A stretch of DNA of 64,000 bases from Streptomyces alboniger (GCF_008704395.1 NZ_CP023695.1:5208001-5272000); one strand, 5' to 3'; counted from the first letter of the stretch, positions 36,049 to 43,791 are shown. The notes: a model not told the origin generated them from the letters alone. Numbers and translations are program-made.

Positions 36049-36144
36049 CCGTCCCCGCCCCGCTGACCGTCCCCGCCCCGCCGAGCACGTCACGCCGCAC
36101 GCCCTGCTGAGCCACCCATTCCATCGGGGGAGTTGGAAGCACCT

Positions 36145-37092
36145 GTGACCACCTGGACCGACAGCACCGCAGACCGACCCGTCGCGCTGACCGCGCCGAG
36201 CGACATCGACCGTGCGGCCCACCACCGCATGGACGAGGCCTGGCTCGCCGCTGCCTGGAGCCACCCCACCACCCGGGTCTTCGTGGTGTCCGGCGGCCAG
36301 GTGCTCATCGACGAGACCCCCGAGGGCCGCACCGAGCTGGTCATGACCCCGTCGTTCGAGGCGCCGCTCACCGAGGCACACCGCTACTTCCTGGGCACCG
36401 ACGACGACGGCGTCAGCTACTTCGCGCTCCAGAAGGACACCCTGCCGGGCCGCATGGACCAGTCGGCGCGCCCCGCCGGACTGCGCGAGGCGGGGCTTCT
36501 GCTCTCACCCCGGGACGCGGGCCTGATGGTGCACGCCGTCGCTCTGGAGAACTGGCAGCGTCTGCACCGCTTCTGCTCTCGCTGCGGCGAGCGCACCGTC
36601 ATCGCCGCGGCGGGCCACATCCGCCGCTGCCAGGCGTGCGGCGCCGAGCACTACCCGCGCACGGACCCCGCCGTGATCATGGCGGTCAGGGACAGCGAGG
36701 ACCGCATCCTCCTCGGCCGCCAGGTGCACTGGCCCGAAGGCCGCTTCTCGACCCTCGCGGGCTTCGTCGAGCCGGGGGAGTCCATCGAGCAGTCGGTGCG
36801 GCGCGAGGTCTTCGAGGAGGCGGGCGTCACGGTCGGCGATGTCGAGTACGTCGCGAGCCAGCCCTGGCCGTTCCCCTCCAGCCTGATGCTGGGCTTCATG
36901 GCCGACGCGACCTCCTCGGAGATCAACGTGGACGGCGAGGAGATCCACGAGGCCCGCTGGTTCTCCCGGGAAGACCTGCGGGCCGCGTTCGAGTCCGGGG
37001 AGGTCCTGCCTCCGTACGGCATCTCGATCGCGGCCCGGCTGATCGAACTCTGGTACGGCAAGCCCCTGCCGAAGCCGGGGACCGTCGGCTGA
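36145..37092 (+). CDS. nudC: NAD(+) diphosphatase NudC
   Basis: 315 aa from GTG 36145 with GGAAG 5 bases upstream; TTG 36133 is an alternative. Zinc ribbon CSRCGERT...CQACG, then the NudC-specific Nudix box GFVEPGESIEQSVRREVFEE, and the downstream SQPWPFPSSLM motif diagnostic of NADH/NAD-RNA pyrophosphatases. It cleaves NAD(H) to NMN(H) and AMP and removes NAD caps from RNA. Convergent with the mycoredoxin locus. Confidence 0.95.
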   Translation: MTTWTDSTADRPVALTAPSDIDRAAHHRMDEAWLAAAWSHPTTRVFVVSGGQVLIDETPEGRTELVMTPSFEAPLTEAHRYFLGTDDDGVSYFALQKDTLPGRMDQSARPAGLREAGLLLSPRDAGLMVHAVALENWQRLHRFCSRCGERTVIAAAGHIRRCQACGAEHYPRTDPAVIMAVRDSEDRILLGRQVHWPEGRFSTLAGFVEPGESIEQSVRREVFEEAGVTVGDVEYVASQPWPFPSSLMLGFMADATSSEINVDGEEIHEARWFSREDLRAAFESGEVLPPYGISIAARLIELWYGKPLPKPGTVG

Positions 37093-37114
37093 TCCCCCCG
37101 CGCCGGGGGGATCA
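37090..37114. terminator. Bidirectional terminator after nudC
   Basis: TGATCCCCCC (37090-37099), 5-base loop, GGGGGGATCA (37105-37114): ten perfect pairs that include the nudC stop codon. The right arm plus GG (GGGGATCAGG) recurs at the other edge of the island, before the functional mycoredoxin stop. Confidence 0.8.
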
Positions 37115-37125
37115 GGCGTGCCCGC

Positions 37126-37191
37126 TCAGACAGACAGCTTCTGCTTGACCTGCGCCAGCGAAGGGTTCGTGAGCGTCGAGCCGTCCGGGAA
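37126..37191 (-). pseudogene. Displaced 3' end of the mycoredoxin gene
   Basis: On the minus strand this encodes FPDGSTLTNPSLAQVKQKLS V then stop, the usual C-terminus of a Streptomyces mycoredoxin. The intact gene at 39776-40033 ends TNPSLAQVKQALDAA with a different preceding stretch. The fragment has no start or CxxC part. It is the original gene end cut off when the island between 37.2 and 39.8 kb entered; it marks the left island boundary. Confidence 0.75.
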
Positions 37192-37255
37192 GGCTGCTTC
37201 CACGTGGACTGCCTTGATGCGTTCTCCGGGGGGGGGAGGTTCGGGATAGGTCGAG

Positions 37256-37480
37256 TCATGCGTGGAGTGGACGCGCGGGGAAGCTGTCGCCGTATTCGAA
37301 GCGCACCCCGGCCGTACCCACGGCTGAGAGTTTCCCTGTTGGGAGTTCTTTAATGAGCTGCTCTAGCCGTCCGTCGAGAACGGCCAGCCGTACGGCCTTG
37401 TCGTCGCTCTGGACGGTCCGACGCTAAGCACCGGCCCGTACTCGGGGCACAGGACCAGGCGGGTTGTTGACCTGGGTCAC
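37256..37480 (-). pseudogene. Possible decayed small ORF in the island
   Basis: Minus-strand frame of 74 codons from GTG 37480 with one in-frame TAG (37424-37426). The part after the TAG reads coherently (for example DDKAVRLAVLDGRLEQLIKE, ending PARPLHA). There is no Shine-Dalgarno. The rest of the 37.1-37.5 kb stretch holds only the terminator and the mycoredoxin remnant. It may be a dead island gene or chance. Confidence 0.3.
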
Positions 37481-37486
37481 GGAGTA

Positions 37487-37526
37487 GAAGCCCCGGCTTC
37501 CCTTTGGTGGGAGGTCGGGGTTCTTT
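37487..37526 (-). terminator. Terminator after island methyltransferase
   Basis: AGAAGCCCCGGCTTCCC and GGGAGGTCGGGGTTCTTT can pair imperfectly over a 5-base loop, 20 bases beyond the methyltransferase stop. Confidence 0.5.
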
Positions 37527-37545
37527 CGTCGGTTGGTGGTCCGTC

Positions 37546-38175
37546 TCAGACCGCCACGGACGTAACCAGCATCGTTCCCGCTGACTGCCCTTCCGGGGGT
37601 GGAAGCACCGTTGCCGACACGTTTCCGAAGCCGTGGTTCTCAAGCATGCGTGACCACTCCTCAGGGGTGTGGTCGTGACGCATCCCTGCCTTGCCGGGGC
37701 GTGGTGCTTGGCTTCCGGGGGGGAGGTGGGAGAACGCGAGGATGCCGCCGGTCGTCATGCGGGACCGGATGAGCGGGAGCAGAGTCAAGGGGTCCACGAA
37801 CCACACAGCCCCGAAGATGGACAGCACCACGTCGAACGACCGTGAGGTGACCCGCAGGAACGCCGTCGCTTCGGCCGTCCGGAACTCAAGGCCCGACAGG
37901 TGCCCCCACTGTTCCCGTGCTCTCCCTTCGCGGGCAGGGGCCACGTCCACGCCGACACCGGCAGCGCCGAGCATCACCAGGTGTGCAAGGTTGTTCCCGC
38001 TGCCCGATCCAAGCTCCAGGACGGCGCGGCCCGCTACAGGGCCCAGAACGCTCTCGTCCGGCCCATGGTCCGGGTACTGCGTCCAGTTCAGCCAAGAGGT
38101 TTCCCCTTTGGTGTTGGTGGCCCGGCGGGGCTTGCTGCCGACTGCGTACTGGTCCCATGACTCAGCCAACGTCAT
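37546..38175 (-). CDS. Class I SAM-dependent methyltransferase (island gene)
   Basis: 209 aa; ATG 38175 was chosen for AAAGGA 9 bases upstream. Motif I VLELGSGSGNNLAHLV and acidic motif II GVDVAP bind S-adenosylmethionine; later segments (FDVVLSIFGAVWFVDP, GGILAFSHLPPGS) complete a small Rossmann methyltransferase. The substrate is unknown. It lies downstream of the His-rich protein gene on the same strand, inside the island that interrupts the mycoredoxin locus. Confidence 0.85.
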   Translation of the reverse strand: MTLAESWDQYAVGSKPRRATNTKGETSWLNWTQYPDHGPDESVLGPVAGRAVLELGSGSGNNLAHLVMLGAAGVGVDVAPAREGRAREQWGHLSGLEFRTAEATAFLRVTSRSFDVVLSIFGAVWFVDPLTLLPLIRSRMTTGGILAFSHLPPGSQAPRPGKAGMRHDHTPEEWSRMLENHGFGNVSATVLPPPEGQSAGTMLVTSVAV

Positions 38176-38261
38176 GTGTGTGTTGATCCTTTCCATGCAG
38201 GAAGGGGCCCACCCCCTGACGTACGGGGATGAGCCCCAGCTAACCAGCCGTCGAGACGGCG

Positions 38262-38765
38262 CTACTGCTTCTTCGGGGAGTCGTGACACCCGGCGTGGCA
38301 CTGGTTGCAGTCCGCCGCGTCGGCCATGCCCCACAGCTCGGCGTCGATCTCGAAACCAGCGGCCTTGATGGTCTTGATCGTCTGGGCCAGAACGAGCGGC
38401 ATGCCGGTCTTCGGGTCGTGGCCGTCGGCGTGGTCGCCCGCTTGCACGCACGCCGTGTCGGCTGTGCTGCCGGGCAGCTCCGGGACGTGATGGATGTACC
38501 GGCCGAAGTGGCGGTTCGTGAAGTGCGTGTAGTGGATCGAGTCCAGCATGAACGAGTGCCAAGCCTCGTCCACGGTGTTCGTCGGCCCCATGAGGAGATC
38601 CGGGTTCTCGCCGCAGGTCATCACGAACGCGATGGCCTGACCAAACTTCCGCTCAGCCAGTTCCCGCGTGTTTTGCGGGTCGCGGAGGAGAAACGCTACC
38701 TCCCGCTCCCACACGTCCGGGGTGACGTACGCCTTCGGGTCTCGGACCACGAGTAACGTGCTCAT
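38262..38765 (-). CDS. His/Cys-rich protein resembling glycine-rich-domain (DUF1399-like) proteins
   Basis: 167 aa from ATG 38765 with GGAGG 9 bases upstream. It has a VDEAWHSFMLDSIHYTHF motif followed by HFGRYIHHVP, recalling the WH-x-H pattern of GRDP/DUF1399 proteins, and a C-terminal CNQCHAGCH cluster that could bind metal. Function unknown. It is divergent from the XRE regulator and upstream of the methyltransferase, likely co-transcribed with it. Family assignment is tentative; the gene itself is well supported. Confidence 0.75.
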   Translation of the reverse strand: MSTLLVVRDPKAYVTPDVWEREVAFLLRDPQNTRELAERKFGQAIAFVMTCGENPDLLMGPTNTVDEAWHSFMLDSIHYTHFTNRHFGRYIHHVPELPGSTADTACVQAGDHADGHDPKTGMPLVLAQTIKTIKAAGFEIDAELWGMADAADCNQCHAGCHDSPKKQ

Positions 38766-38858
38766 CCTTGGTTGCCTCCATCGTTCGTGGTGCTCCGGTT
38801 GCCGACCATCGTTGCTAGCCGCGCCGGTCATAACGACGACGTTCAGGGCGTCTCTCGG

Positions 38859-38900
38859 GTGTCGAAGTGGTGTCACACGATGGGCGTCAAACCGGTGTCA
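38859..38900. promoter_or_regulatory. Four direct repeats, candidate operator of the XRE regulator
   Basis: GGTGTCGA (38859), GGTGTCAC (38870), GGCGTCAA (38883) and GGTGTCAT (38894) occur as direct repeats spaced 11, 13 and 11 bases, close to one helical turn. They lie in the divergent promoter between the His-rich gene and the XRE gene, just upstream of the TAGCCT -10 of the latter. Confidence 0.5.
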
Positions 38901-38930
38901 TTGGAAGGCGGTTGGGTCTAGCCTCAGGTC

Positions 38931-39716
38931 GTGACCACGACGGTTCAGCCAAACGATGTCCTGCGCGCTGTTCGGATCGGCATGCGCTTGTCCCAAGACG
39001 AGTTCGCCAAGGTGATCAGGGAAGCGGGTCAGGCTCTCAGCGAGCCTAACGACGCGTCGAAGCGGCTCGTCCAGCGTTGGGAATCGGGCCAGACTCGCAC
39101 CTGTCGCCCGCTGTACGCGCGTGCTCTGGAGAAGGCCACGGGGAAGCCGGTCGAAGCGCTAGGGTTCGCGCTCTCCCTGCCGGGGTCGAGGGTCCACGTC
39201 GACGGAGCGGGAGGCCATGACATGGACTCTGGGGGCGACGGCATCACTCAGGCTTCCGGGGGCACGGAGACGGCCTCTCAGCCCCAGGGAGCGATCTTCT
39301 CGGGTATCTGGCTCAGCCGGTACGAGTTCTTCTCGTCCAGTCGGTCTCGGACGTTCACAGCCGCTCACCATGTGCTGATCGTGCACCGGGGGAACCGTCT
39401 GACGGTCGAGTCTCTGCCGGGTGCGTCGTCCAACCCTGACAGTCCGATCCATCTTGATCTGACGGTGGACCGGAACGTCGCCACGGGATCGTGGACGGAG
39501 CAGACGGCCACGGATGGCTACTACCAGGGGGCCCGATACCACGGGGCGATTCAGCTACTGGTCGAACCGACCGGCCGCAGGATGGTGGGGAAGTGGGTCG
39601 GGTTCGGCAAGGACTTCGACGTGAACACGGGCCCGTGGGAACTGCGGCTCGTGGATCGGTCGACGGCGCGCGTCGCGGTCGAGCGGTATAGCCGCCCCCC
39701 TGAGGAGCAGGCATAG
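38931..39716 (+). CDS. XRE-type helix-turn-helix regulator (island gene)
   Basis: 261 aa from GTG 38931, 6 bases after TAGCCT (leaderless-type). N-terminal HTH: AVRIGMRLSQDEFAKVIREA then VQRWESGQTRTCRPLYARAL. The C-terminal ~150 residues are beta-rich (GIWLSRYEFFSSSRSRTF, HHVLIVHRGNRLTVESLP) and could sense a ligand or damaged component. Proteins of this kind often sit in small Streptomyces mobile islands. Probable autoregulator through the repeats upstream. Confidence 0.85.
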   Translation: MTTTVQPNDVLRAVRIGMRLSQDEFAKVIREAGQALSEPNDASKRLVQRWESGQTRTCRPLYARALEKATGKPVEALGFALSLPGSRVHVDGAGGHDMDSGGDGITQASGGTETASQPQGAIFSGIWLSRYEFFSSSRSRTFTAAHHVLIVHRGNRLTVESLPGASSNPDSPIHLDLTVDRNVATGSWTEQTATDGYYQGARYHGAIQLLVEPTGRRMVGKWVGFGKDFDVNTGPWELRLVDRSTARVAVERYSRPPEEQA

Positions 39717-39734
39717 AGGACCGGGCAAGCAGAA

Positions 39735-39756
39735 GGCCCCCGCCGTAGCGGAGGCC
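39735..39756 (+). terminator. Terminator after XRE gene
   Basis: GGCCCCCGC (39735-39743), 4-base loop, GCGGAGGCC (39748-39756), one mismatch. Confidence 0.7.
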
Positions 39757-39775
39757 CATCTGTATATGAGGGGGA

Positions 39776-40033
39776 TCAGGCTGCGTCGAGCGCCTGCTTG
39801 ACCTGAGCGAGCGACGGGTTCGTCATGACCGACTCCGTACCACTGGCGGAAATTACCAGGAGCGTCGGAACCGTCTGGTTTCCGCCGTTCGCCTTCTCGA
39901 CGAAGGCCGCCGAGTCCGGGTCCTGCTCGATGTTGATCTCCTCGTACGCGATGCCCTCACGGTCCATCTGACCCTTGAGGCGGCGGCAGTAGCCGCACCA
40001 CGTGGTGCTGTACATCGTCACAGTGCCCGGCAT
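39776..40033 (-). CDS. mrx1: Mycoredoxin (glutaredoxin-family) with island-derived C-terminus
   Basis: 85 aa from ATG 40033 with GAAGGAG upstream. Active site CGYC in TTWCGYCRRLKGQMDREGI, cis-Pro region NQTVPTLL. Mycoredoxins use mycothiol to reduce protein mixed disulfides. After TVPT the sequence reads LLVISASGTESVMTNPSLAQ, not the usual LFPDGS, whereas the usual ending sits 2.6 kb away at 37126-37191. The tail was therefore probably supplied by the integrated island. The gene remains open and probably functional. Confidence 0.9.
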   Translation of the reverse strand: MPGTVTMYSTTWCGYCRRLKGQMDREGIAYEEINIEQDPDSAAFVEKANGGNQTVPTLLVISASGTESVMTNPSLAQVKQALDAA

Positions 40034-40181
40034 GTGTGTCGTGCTCCTTCGTAGCTGGGGTGCGTCTCGCAATGACACGAACGTACGTGACCCGGCCACC
40101 ATTCCCGCATTAGTACGACCGCGGGCCCACCCCTGTGGACAACCGGCTCACCCGCCCCCGGCGACCTGGCAGCATGGCAGG

Positions 40182-42392
40182 GTGACATCAGCAACGCACT
40201 CCACCCTCTTCCCGCAGGTCCCGGACTCTGCCGACGCGGTGCTCGCCGGGCTCGACCCCGAGCAGCGCGAGGTGGCCACCGCCCTGCACGGGCCGGTGTG
40301 CGTCCTCGCGGGCGCCGGCACCGGCAAGACCCGAGCGATCACCCACCGGATCGCCTACGGGGTGCGTGCCGGCATCCTCCAGCCCGCCAGTGTGCTGGCC
40401 GTCACCTTTACCAACCGCGCCGCGGGTGAGATGCGCGGCCGCCTCCGCCAGCTCGGCGCCTCCGGTGTCCAGGCCCGCACCTTCCACTCCGCGGCCCTGC
40501 GCCAGCTCCAGTTCTTCTGGCCGAAAGCAGTGGGCGGGTCCCTCCCCAGAATCGTCGACCGCAAGATCAAACTCGTCGCGGACGCGGCCGCAGCCTGCCG
40601 CATCCGCCTCGACCGCAACGAACTGCGCGACCTGACCAGCGAGATCGAATGGTCCAAGGTCACCCAGACCGTTCCCGCCGACTACGCCGCGGCCGCGGCC
40701 AAATCCGGCCGTGACATCCCCCGCGACCCCGCCGAGATCGCCCAGATCTACGCGGCGTACGAGGACCTCAAGCGCGACCGCGCCGTCATCGACTTCGAAG
40801 ACGTCCTGCTCCTCGCCGTCGGCATCCTCCAGGACCGGCACGACATCGCCGAACAGGTCCGCGCCCAGTACCAGCACTTCGTGGTCGACGAGTACCAGGA
40901 CGTGAGCCCCCTCCAGCAGCGCCTACTGGAGCTCTGGCTCGGCGAGCGCGACAGCCTCTGCGTCGTCGGCGACGCCAGCCAGACGATCTACTCCTTCACC
41001 GGCGCGACCCCCGACCACCTGCTGAACTTCCGCACCCGCCACCCCGGGGCCACCGTCGTCAAGCTCGTCCGTGACTACCGCTCCACCCCCCAGGTCGTCC
41101 ACCTCGCCAACGGCCTGCTCTCCCAGGCCCGCGGCCGGGCCGCCGACCACCGGCTGGAGCTGATCTCCCAGCGCGAGCCCGGCCCGGACCCCCTCTACAC
41201 CGAGTACGCGGACGAGCCGGCCGAAGCCGAAGGCGCCGCCCGCCGTATCCGCGCCCTCCTCGCCGACGGCACCCCCGCCAGCGAGATCGCGGTCCTCTTC
41301 CGTACGAACTCCCAGTCGGAGATCTACGAACAGGCACTCGCCGACGCGGGCATCCCCTACCAGCTGCGCGGCGCCGAGCGGTTCTTCGAGCGCACCGAAG
41401 TCCGCGAAGCGGGCGCGGCCCTGCGCGGCGCGGCCCGATTCGGGAACAACGACGCCCTCCTGGACGACGTCGTCGACCTGCCCTCCCAAGTCCGCGCCGT
41501 GCTCTCGACCAAGGGCTGGACGACCCAGCCCCCCGCGGGCTCCGGCGCGGCCCGGGACCGCTGGGAGTCCCTGGCCGCACTGGTACGCCTCGCCGAGGAC
41601 TTCGCCCGCGCCACACCGCAGGCCACCCTGGCCGACCTCGTGGCCGAACTGGACGAGCGGGCCAACGCCCAGCACGCCCCCACCGTCGAAGGCGTCACCC
41701 TGGCCTCGCTCCACGCGGCCAAGGGACTGGAGTGGGACGCCGTGTTCCTCGTCGGCCTCGCCGAAGGCATGATGCCGATCACCTACGCCAAGACCGACGA
41801 GCAGATCGAGGAGGAGCGCCGCCTCCTCTATGTGGGGGTGACCCGCGCCCGCGTCCACCTCTCGCTCTCCTGGGCCCTGTCCCGCTCACCGGGCGGCCGT
41901 CCGGGCCGCCGCCCCAGCCGCTTCCTCGACGGGCTGCGCCCCGGCTCAGGAGCGGGGGCGGCAGGCCGCGCCGCGGCCGGCGGTCCCGGCGGCATCGAGC
42001 GCGGCAGCGCCCCGGAGGGGGCGGTCGCGGCGGTCGGCACCCGCCGACGCACGAGCCGGGCCCCGGCCCGCTGCCGGGTCTGCGGCCGCACCCTCACCGA
42101 CGCGGGCGAGATGAAACTCATGCGGTGCGAGGACTGCCCGTCCGACATGGACGAAGGACTCTACGAACGGCTGAGGGAGTGGCGCTCCGCCCAGGCGAAG
42201 CAGCTGGGGCAGCCCGCGTACTGCGTCTTCACGGACAAGACCTTGATCGCCATCGCGGAGGCCGTGCCGGACGACGAGGGCGAGCTGGCGCGGATCCCCG
42301 GTGTCGGCGTCCGTAAGTTTCACCGCTTCGGCGCCGAGGTCCTCGCCATTTGTGCAGGTCAGGAGGGTGTAAGGGGCGCCGACGGAGAATGA
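40182..42392 (+). CDS. uvrD2: ATP-dependent DNA helicase UvrD2
   Basis: 736 aa from GTG 40182, no Shine-Dalgarno, CAGCAT box 6 bases upstream (leaderless-type). SF1A helicase: Walker A GAGTGKTRA, VDEYQDVSPLQQ, SLHAAKGLEWDAVFLVG. A four-Cys motif (CRVC...CEDC) is followed by a C-terminal HRDC domain (about residues 665-730), the signature layout of actinobacterial UvrD2. The short 2A/2B portion is typical. Divergent from mycoredoxin and upstream of wblC, as in mycobacteria. Confidence 0.93.
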   Translation: MTSATHSTLFPQVPDSADAVLAGLDPEQREVATALHGPVCVLAGAGTGKTRAITHRIAYGVRAGILQPASVLAVTFTNRAAGEMRGRLRQLGASGVQARTFHSAALRQLQFFWPKAVGGSLPRIVDRKIKLVADAAAACRIRLDRNELRDLTSEIEWSKVTQTVPADYAAAAAKSGRDIPRDPAEIAQIYAAYEDLKRDRAVIDFEDVLLLAVGILQDRHDIAEQVRAQYQHFVVDEYQDVSPLQQRLLELWLGERDSLCVVGDASQTIYSFTGATPDHLLNFRTRHPGATVVKLVRDYRSTPQVVHLANGLLSQARGRAADHRLELISQREPGPDPLYTEYADEPAEAEGAARRIRALLADGTPASEIAVLFRTNSQSEIYEQALADAGIPYQLRGAERFFERTEVREAGAALRGAARFGNNDALLDDVVDLPSQVRAVLSTKGWTTQPPAGSGAARDRWESLAALVRLAEDFARATPQATLADLVAELDERANAQHAPTVEGVTLASLHAAKGLEWDAVFLVGLAEGMMPITYAKTDEQIEEERRLLYVGVTRARVHLSLSWALSRSPGGRPGRRPSRFLDGLRPGSGAGAAGRAAAGGPGGIERGSAPEGAVAAVGTRRRTSRAPARCRVCGRTLTDAGEMKLMRCEDCPSDMDEGLYERLREWRSAQAKQLGQPAYCVFTDKTLIAIAEAVPDDEGELARIPGVGVRKFHRFGAEVLAICAGQEGVRGADGE

Positions 42393-42404
42393 TTCAAACT
42401 CGTC

Positions 42405-42445
42405 GAAAAAATAGTTTGCGCATGCGCAAGGAAGACCCATAGGTT
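42405..42445 (+). promoter_or_regulatory. WhiB7-type autoregulated promoter of wblC
   Basis: An AT-rich block GAAAAAATAG (42405-42414) sits directly before the -35 TTGCGC (42416-42421). An 18-base spacer and TAGGTT (42440-42445) follow, with predicted start near 42452. WhiB7 proteins bind such AT-rich blocks with their AT-hook and contact the sigma factor, so this fits autoactivation. Confidence 0.75.
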
Positions 42446-42450
42446 CTTAG

Positions 42451-42488
42451 CACGGGAACGGCGGCTTCTCCGAAGCCCTGGTCCCGTG
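42451..42488 (+). promoter_or_regulatory. 5'-end hairpin of the wblC leader RNA
   Basis: CACGGGA (42451-42457) pairs with TCCCGTG (42482-42488), enclosing GGCTTC-TCC-GAAGCC (42463-42477). It lies at the predicted transcript 5' end and may stabilise the leader. Confidence 0.5.
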
Positions 42489-42555
42489 CTGTACTTGTCA
42501 GTCCGCAGGATCGGTTCCGGTCGATCCCCTAGACGCCGAGAGGAGGCGAATTCCA

Positions 42556-42897
42556 GTGATCACCATCAACGAGAGCTTCATCAGCACCGCCAAAATGACC
42601 GATCACTCGGTCGTCGCTTCCTGCCTGCTCGGCTTCTCGAACCAGGGCACCGGTCTGTCCGGCGGCATCCCCGCCATGCGTCCGCTGTCCTCCGCCCTGC
42701 CTGTCGCCGGTCTCGCCATTCGTGAGGCCAATGAGGGCAATGAGCGACCGACCGAGGCACCGGAAGCAGCAGTAGCGGAGGCGCAGGCCCAGGCCTATGC
42801 CTTTGCGGCGGCCGGTGCCGGATTCCGGAAGCAGACGACGCAGCACCACACGATGTGGGCCTTCCGTGGGCTCGAACCCTGGAGTGATCCAGTCTGA
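42556..42897 (+). CDS. Upstream ORF in the wblC attenuator leader
   Basis: 113 codons from GTG 42556 with AGGAGG at 42541-42546 (9-base spacer). The N-terminal ~45 residues (ITINESFISTAKMTDHSVVA, CLLGFSNQGTGLSGG) read like a translated product; the middle is Ala/Glu-rich. Its stop falls inside the hairpin at 42889-42913, 24 bases before the terminator stem. In WhiB7/wblC systems, translation inhibitors slow ribosomes on the leader ORF and shift RNA folding to allow readthrough. That is the likely job here; the exact ORF extent needed is uncertain. Confidence 0.6.
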   Translation: MITINESFISTAKMTDHSVVASCLLGFSNQGTGLSGGIPAMRPLSSALPVAGLAIREANEGNERPTEAPEAAVAEAQAQAYAFAAAGAGFRKQTTQHHTMWAFRGLEPWSDPV

Positions 42898-42913
42898 TCC
42901 TCGATCAGACCGG
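42889..42913 (+). promoter_or_regulatory. Hairpin over the leader-ORF stop
   Basis: GTCTGATC (42892-42899) and GATCAGAC (42903-42910), extended by CC/GG, form a stable stem containing the leader-ORF stop codon. A ribosome finishing the ORF would disrupt it. Confidence 0.55.
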
Positions 42914-42920
42914 CGCCTTC

Positions 42921-42963
42921 AGGGCCGCGGAACCCCACCCGGGATCCGCGGCCCTTCTGTTTT
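42921..42963 (+). terminator. Rho-independent attenuator of wblC
   Basis: AGGGCCGCGGA (42921-42931), 13-base loop, TCCGCGGCCCT (42945-42955), 11 perfect pairs, followed by TCTGTTTT. It stands 104 bases before the wblC start, so it must be bypassed for expression. A second small hairpin, CTGTTTT-CCCC-AAAACAG, begins within the T-tract. Confidence 0.85.
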
Positions 42964-43066
42964 CCCCAAAACAGGGAGACAGAGCGAAGGGGCCAAGAGC
43001 AAGACCCGGTACCAGCCGCCAACCGGCCGACCCAGGCCGGCACGACCAGACGAGGAAAACACCACC

Positions 43067-43435
43067 GTGCAACTTGAAACGCACGCCCCGTCCGTACCGC
43101 CTTCACAGACGATCTCCCCGCCCACTCCCACGGAGGACCCGACCTTGACTCCCCTGACCGCGCTCACCGCGCTCGACGACGCCATCGAGAACCTCGGCGT
43201 ACCCGTTCCCTGCCGTGCCTACGACCCCGAGGTCTTCTTCGCCGAGTCCCCGGCCGACGTCGAGTACGCCAAGTCGCTCTGCCGCACCTGCCCGCTGATG
43301 GAGGCCTGCCTCGCCGGCGCCAAGGAGCGGCGTGAGCCGTGGGGCGTCTGGGGCGGCGAGCTGTTCGTCCAGGGTGTCGTCGTCGCCCGCAAGCGGCCCC
43401 GTGGCCGCCCGCGCAAGAACCCGGTCGTCGCATGA
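43067..43435 (+). CDS. wblC: WhiB-family regulator WblC (WhiB7)
   Basis: 122 aa from GTG 43067 with GAGGAAA upstream. The 4Fe-4S cysteines are C in PVPCRAYDP and the LCRTCPLMEAC group; GVWGGE is the WhiB turn. The C-terminal AT-hook KRPRGRPRKN identifies the WhiB7/WblC subclass. It binds the primary sigma factor and activates intrinsic antibiotic-resistance and translation-stress genes. Expression is gated by the attenuator leader just upstream. Confidence 0.95.
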   Translation: MQLETHAPSVPPSQTISPPTPTEDPTLTPLTALTALDDAIENLGVPVPCRAYDPEVFFAESPADVEYAKSLCRTCPLMEACLAGAKERREPWGVWGGELFVQGVVVARKRPRGRPRKNPVVA

Positions 43436-43755
43436 ACATCGCCGGAACAATCGATCGCCCCCTGACGCACGACCCCAAGAAGCAGGCCCCGATGAAGGCA
43501 GCCACCAGTGAGCCCGCAGGCTCCGCGACCCGAGACTTCACCACCACCGGCGCCCACGCCTCGCGCCAGAACAGGACCCGAGAGATGCAACTCATCCCAG
43601 AAGCCATGGCTCGTGCGCATATGCACGAACGCATGCGCGAAGCCGAGGCGGAACGCCCGGCCGCGCGCCTGATGGCGGCCCGCCGTATGCAGCGCCGCGC
43701 GGAGCGCGCCTCGCTGCGTGCCCGGCGCGCGCTCGCCATCGCGGTCATGCAGTAG
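43432..43755 (+). CDS. Small basic protein co-transcribed with wblC
   Basis: 107 aa if it starts at ATG 43432, which overlaps the wblC stop (ATGA). An alternative internal ATG at 43585 would give a 56-residue Arg/Ala-rich helical peptide (MQLIPEAMARAHMHERMREA and ERASLRARRALAIAVMQ). No family recognised. The high Arg content of the C-terminal half suggests nucleic-acid or ribosome contact. Coupling to wblC implies antibiotic-induced expression. Confidence 0.6.
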   Translation: MNIAGTIDRPLTHDPKKQAPMKAATSEPAGSATRDFTTTGAHASRQNRTREMQLIPEAMARAHMHERMREAEAERPAARLMAARRMQRRAERASLRARRALAIAVMQ

Positions 43756-43791
43756 GAGCCGCACAAGCGGCTCGGCCCATGACAGAACCCG

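Noticed and set aside
37115..39775. Complete prophage or ICE
   Set aside because: No integrase, relaxase, replication or structural genes are visible; only a small cargo island with one likely gene-end duplication.
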